Below, piece by piece: positions 33,618 to 36,944 of a stretch of DNA of 36,944 nt. Source of the DNA: Chitinophagales bacterium (GTDB taxonomy: Bacteria; Bacteroidota; Bacteroidia; Chitinophagales; UBA2359); assembly GCA_020629005.1 (NCBI GenBank), contig JAHDEE010000044.1, positions 1 through 36,944 of the forward strand, given 5' to 3'. The position numbers and the translations under genes are program-made. The notes under the pieces are model-generated. The model searched no databases. It worked only from the letters and a program-made list of their open reading frames with translations, and was not told the origin of the DNA. Positions within the stretch are counted from its first letter, which is position 1, and each line of letters opens with the position of its first letter.

Positions 33618-35042
33618 ATGAATATCCTAAAATTAGCTACAACCCTAGTGGCTTTGTTTATTGCGGTGCAAAGCGGATTGCTTGCACAAGAAGAATGGAG
33701 CCTACAAAAGTGCATCGATTATGCACATAAAAATAACCTGCAATTGCAGCAAATCAAGCTGACCGGGCAAATCGGAGAGATCAACCACAAACAAAGCAAA
33801 GCCAATTTCCTACCCTCGGTGAATGGTTCGGCTTCTTACGGTTACAGTCTTGGTAGAGCACTTAACCCAACAACCTACAGCTTCTCCAACAGAAACATTG
33901 CCTCAACATCCCTAAGCTTAAATGCCTCGCTAAATCTCTTCAGCGGTTTCCAAAACAAAAACACCCTGAAGCGTACCGCAATGGAAAACGAGCTCAACGA
34001 CCTGCTTTCAGAAGATGCGGAACAAGATATTTCTCTTGCAGTTTGCTCTGCATACCTGCAAGTGATCCTGGCCACCGAGCAGCGCAAAGTGATTCAGGAA
34101 CAAGCAAACCTAACCATAGAGCAGCGACAGCAAATGCAAAAAATGGTCGAGGCAGGTACCCTCGCTCAGGGTGACCTACTAGATCTGGATGCACAGATCG
34201 CTAGTGATTCAGCCAACCTGGTGACTGCTGACAATGCCATCGCTACTGCCTACCAAAGCCTGCAGCAGCTAATGGAGTACTATCCTGACGAGGCGTTCAC
34301 CGTGGTACAACCCAAACTAAGCACGGTATCTTCAGCTGAACTGGAAGCAATGTCCTCACAGCAACTGTACGAAAACGCTCTGGGGCATCGACCAGAAATC
34401 AAAAGTGCCGATCTACAGATTCAAATTGCTGAAAAGAACATCGACATCAGTAATGCGGCCAAATACCCACGTCTATCCCTCAACGGCAACGTCTCCACCA
34501 ATGCCACGAGTCTGGGCACAAAGGTAGTCGGCAGCGAACCCTTTGAAACACCAGTCTTCACAACTGACGGGGAGGTCTTCTATATCCAAAACACAATCCC
34601 GGTCACGGAAAAAGCCAGCTATCCGAGTCAGTGGTCCGACAACTACAATAGCTACATAGGACTCAGTCTTGCTGTGCCCATTTTCAACCAAAACCGAGTC
34701 CAGAATTCAGCGCAAATTGCCGAGCTCAACGTTGCCAATAGCCGGGTACTGGAGAAGCAGGCCAGGAATCAACTGCGTAACGATATCAATACAGCCTATC
34801 TGGCAGCCGTATCAGCAGCAAAAAGTTACGAAGCCAGCCAAAGCAGCATCAAGGCTCTCAAACTAGCTTTCGAGCAAGCAGAGAAAAAACTCAACATCGG
34901 AATGATCAATAGCTACGATTACAACACCGCCAAAAACAGACTGGCAGTGGCAGAACTAAATGAATCTGCCGCAAAGTATGAGTTGTTGTTTAGAATGAAG
35001 ATATTGGACTTTTATACCGGCCAGCCGCTCACGCTTGATTAA
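33618..35042 (+). CDS. TolC-family outer-membrane efflux protein
   Basis: The protein has 474 residues. A signal peptide (NILKLATTLVALFIAVQSGL, cleaved after LLAQ) is followed by EEWSLQKCIDYAHKNNLQLQ, a signature of the outer-membrane efflux protein (OEP/TolC) family. The two OEP halves are visible: helices with NFLPSVNGSASYGYSLG and, in the second half, NAAKYPRLSLNGNVS and YIGLSLAVPIFNQNRV. TolC proteins form trimeric channel-tunnels that join inner-membrane pumps and periplasmic adaptors to the outside. The gene is a single TolC with no adaptor or pump within the window; downstream radA is unrelated in function. Bacteroidota TolC genes usually sit beside RND or ABC pumps, which here would have to lie elsewhere. 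Confidence 0.92.
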   Translation: MNILKLATTLVALFIAVQSGLLAQEEWSLQKCIDYAHKNNLQLQQIKLTGQIGEINHKQSKANFLPSVNGSASYGYSLGRALNPTTYSFSNRNIASTSLSLNASLNLFSGFQNKNTLKRTAMENELNDLLSEDAEQDISLAVCSAYLQVILATEQRKVIQEQANLTIEQRQQMQKMVEAGTLAQGDLLDLDAQIASDSANLVTADNAIATAYQSLQQLMEYYPDEAFTVVQPKLSTVSSAELEAMSSQQLYENALGHRPEIKSADLQIQIAEKNIDISNAAKYPRLSLNGNVSTNATSLGTKVVGSEPFETPVFTTDGEVFYIQNTIPVTEKASYPSQWSDNYNSYIGLSLAVPIFNQNRVQNSAQIAELNVANSRVLEKQARNQLRNDINTAYLAAVSAAKSYEASQSSIKALKLAFEQAEKKLNIGMINSYDYNTAKNRLAVAELNESAAKYELLFRMKILDFYTGQPLTLD

Positions 35043-35124
35043 TCGGCCTGCAGGCAAAATCAACAATTGCCTCAGGGGAGTTTCTTGCTTAGCCGCTAAT
35101 TGCCGATCAATAAAACGCGCAAAA

Positions 35125-36489
35125 TTGGCTAAAGCAAAAACGGTCTATTTCTGTCAAAACTGCGGCTATGACGCTGTCAAATGGCTCGGCAAATGTCCTT
35201 CTTGCCAGGAATGGAACACCTTCGTAGAAGAAAAGGTGGTTGCCACAAAGGCAAAGAACAACTATGCTGACTCTCCCATTAGCTCAGCGGGAAAAGCAGT
35301 CAGCTTCGAAGAAATTGATCTCGACAAACAGAAACGACTGTTGACACTCGACTCCGAGATCAACCGTGTCTTGGGCGGTGGAATTGTACATGGCTCCATC
35401 ACGCTGATTGGTGGCGAGCCCGGCATCGGCAAGTCTACACTGCTACTGCAATTGGCCATGAATCTCCACGGCCTTTCTCTGCTCTATGTCAGCGGAGAAG
35501 AAAGTGCCCAGCAAATCAAAATGCGAGCCGATCGTATGGAGCTCAAAAATCCGGATTGCCTCCTGCTGATCGAAACCGACACCGGCCGCATACTCAAGGA
35601 AGCCAAAAAGATTGAGCCACAGGTCATGATCATCGACTCGATCCAGACGCTTCACTCCCCAATGCTCGAATCCACTCCAGGCAGCGTCTCACAAATCCGG
35701 GAATGTGCTGGCGAATTACAGCGCTTCGCTAAAGAGAGCGGCACCGCCGTTTTCATCGTTGGCCATATCACCAAAGATGGGACCATCGCCGGCCCCAAAG
35801 TACTCGAACACATGGTCGACACCGTCCTGCAATTTGAGGGCGACAGAAACCACACTTATCGCATTCTACGCACACAAAAGAACCGCTTCGGTTCCACCGC
35901 CGAAATCGGAATTTACGAGATGCATCAAAAAGGTTTGCGCACCGTCACAAATCCCTCAGAGCTGCTCATTTCCGAAACCCGAGCTGACCTCAGCGGCATC
36001 ACCATCGCTGCAACAATGGAAGGCCTGCGCCCTCTGCTCATAGAGACGCAGGCACTGGTTAGTCCTGCCGTCTATGGCACCCCACAGCGTTCCGCCACCG
36101 GTTTCGATCTGCGTCGACTCAGCATGTTGTTGGCCGTATTAGAAAAGCGCTGCGGCTTCAAATTCGGCGACAAAGACGTGTTCATCAATATCGCCGGCGG
36201 CATTCGTGTCGAAGATCCCGCCATCGACCTCTCCGTCATCGCAGCCCTGCTCTCCTCTTTTGAAGACATCCCCTTGCCGGCCTCCGTCTGCATGGCTGGC
36301 GAAGTCGGCCTTTCCGGCGAAGTCCGCAGCATCAATCGCATCGACCAGCGACTCGCTGAGGCCAATCGCCTCGGCTTCAAAAAGATGTTCCTCTCCAAAA
36401 CAAACAAGGGCGTCGATCCCAAAGACTACGAAATGCAGCTCATCAAAGTAGGCTCGGTATACGATCTGTATCAAGCTCTTTTTAAATAA
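35125..36489 (+). CDS. radA: DNA repair protein RadA (branch-migration ATPase)
   Basis: RadA is a RecA-related helicase that extends recombination intermediates. With a TTG start at 35125 (MAKAKTVYFCQNCG) the protein is 454 residues, close to the usual length, and the N-terminus aligns with the family. A longer frame from 35035 adds 30 residues that overlap the TolC stop and look like non-coding sequence. Motifs: C4 zinc finger C10, C13, C24, C27; Walker A GEPGIGKST (97-105); Walker B-like VMIIDSIQT; the RadA-specific KNRFG at 252-256; and a Lon-like C-terminal domain (VFINIAGGIRVEDPAIDL, VGLSGEVRSINRIDQRL). Codons are rich in third-position C, more than most neighbours. The gene ends 3 nt before copy 3 of the hairpin element. 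Confidence 0.94.
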   Translation: MAKAKTVYFCQNCGYDAVKWLGKCPSCQEWNTFVEEKVVATKAKNNYADSPISSAGKAVSFEEIDLDKQKRLLTLDSEINRVLGGGIVHGSITLIGGEPGIGKSTLLLQLAMNLHGLSLLYVSGEESAQQIKMRADRMELKNPDCLLLIETDTGRILKEAKKIEPQVMIIDSIQTLHSPMLESTPGSVSQIRECAGELQRFAKESGTAVFIVGHITKDGTIAGPKVLEHMVDTVLQFEGDRNHTYRILRTQKNRFGSTAEIGIYEMHQKGLRTVTNPSELLISETRADLSGITIAATMEGLRPLLIETQALVSPAVYGTPQRSATGFDLRRLSMLLAVLEKRCGFKFGDKDVFINIAGGIRVEDPAIDLSVIAALLSSFEDIPLPASVCMAGEVGLSGEVRSINRIDQRLAEANRLGFKKMFLSKTNKGVDPKDYEMQLIKVGSVYDLYQALFK

Positions 36490-36492
36490 TAT

Positions 36493-36678
36493 ATTTAGGA
36501 GCGAAAGCAATCCGCACGTCAGAAACGGCTTGCCCGTGCTTTGTTCCAATGCAGGGCCCGTCTGCCTGTTCATGCGCTGGCCCTGTGGTCTTTCCGCAAG
36601 CTCCAAGCCCCCATGGCCAGGCATTCACCACGGCAGCCGCACCCTGCATTTCCTCGTCGCCCGGGGCTATTTTGCACC
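36493..36678 (+). repeat. Dispersed ~187-bp hairpin element, copy 3
   Basis: The left end ATTTAGGAGCGAA (36493-36505) starts 3 nt after the radA stop and the right end CGGGGCTATTTTGCACC is at 36662-36678. The interior arms 36548-36582 and 36615-36650 fold with about 26 of 36 positions matched (AATGCAGGG at the base, CTGGCC near the loop). The arms differ in sequence from those of copies 1 and 2, yet each pairs with its partner. Short open frames here are not counted as genes. Confidence 0.8.
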
Positions 36679-36722
36679 GTCACTGGTTCGCGTTGGCGGG
36701 CACTTCGACTAGGTTCCACAAT

Positions 36723-36815
36723 GTCCGCCATCAACGGGTACAGAATGAGTAAAATACTATTGCCGGAACCCACGACGGTCGCCGGTCGTATTCGAGGCGC
36801 CCGTTGAAGACGGAC
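36723..36815. repeat. Inverted repeat downstream of hairpin element copy 3
   Basis: The arms GTCCGCCATCAACGGG (36723-36738) and CCCGTTGAAGACGGAC (36800-36815) match at 14 of 16 positions, with about 61 nt between. The arm sequence recurs once more as GTCCGCCAATAACGGG at 36866-36881. No coding frame is convincing in this stretch. Confidence 0.6.
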
Positions 36816-36869
36816 CACGAAGAACATTATTTTCATTGCACAAGACCTTCATTAACAGCTCCGTAGTCC

Positions 36870-36913
36870 GCCAATAACGGGCCTTTCGACTCCGCTCAAG
36901 GACCGTCATTGGC
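36870..36913. repeat. Short hairpin with conserved loop motif at the right edge
   Basis: The arms GCCAATAACGGGCC (36870-36883) and GGACCGTCATTGGC (36900-36913) pair at 12 of 14 positions around the loop TTTCGACTCCGCTCAA (36884-36899). The loop sequence resembles a TTCGACTCCGCTCA-type repeat that I recall as common in intergenic regions of many bacterial genomes. The rest of 36679-36944 holds no supportable gene. Confidence 0.6.
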
Positions 36914-36944
36914 TACTGCATCAATGTGAGCAAAGTCCTTTTTT

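Noticed and set aside
36570-36836. 88-codon minus-strand frame at the right edge
   Set aside because: It crosses from element copy 3 into the next inverted repeat, and only the VQNSP part is shared with the other copies.

Overview
The window looks like a chromosomal segment from a member of the Bacteroidota, probably a marine or sludge Saprospiria/Lewinella-like lineage. The class-level guess is inference. The evidence is: at least five secreted proteins ending in type IX secretion (T9SS) C-terminal sorting domains, PKD and choice-of-anchor domains, lipoproteins with SxC lipoboxes, a Porin_10-like barrel, and promoter -7 boxes of the Bacteroidota form TAnnTTTG. No rRNA, tRNA, CRISPR array, prophage or transposase gene was seen.

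Layout. 1-2715: three overlapping plus-strand genes (end of a Gfo/Idh/MocA oxidoreductase, a lipoprotein, a polyprenyl-phosphate sugar-1-phosphate transferase), the tail of a surface-polysaccharide operon. 2857-3309: a small lipoprotein. 12249-3341 (minus): a rhomboid protease, a giant M4 metalloprotease carrying 19 Ig-like repeats, and a PLP-dependent deaminase/desulfhydrase only 3 nt behind it. 12548-14284: an M23 peptidase. 14774-17257 (minus) and 17418-18263 (plus): two divergently transcribed T9SS cargo proteins. 18292-21087: lpxK (lipid A), an unknown acidic protein, and purine nucleoside phosphorylase. 21128-25057: three envelope genes (a small barrel-like protein, an LVIVD/choice-of-anchor B T9SS protein, a putative porin). 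25556-27349: an acyl-CoA dehydrogenase. 28883-27465 (minus): an uncharacterised helical protein. 29224-32967: two more T9SS cargo proteins, one with dockerin and cohesin-like parts. 33467-33000 (minus): tadA. 33618-36489: a TolC-family efflux protein and radA.

How the genes fit together: most of the window builds or decorates the cell envelope and exports large adhesive or enzymatic proteins. Housekeeping genes (lpxK, pnp, tadA, radA, the acyl-CoA dehydrogenase) are interspersed.

The most unusual content is not a protein. Three intergenic copies (14393-14580, 25167-25355, 36493-36678) of a dispersed element of about 187 bp share conserved ends. Each has an interior that folds into a long hairpin, with arms matched to each other but different in sequence between copies. 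Two further inverted repeats follow the third copy at the right edge of the window.
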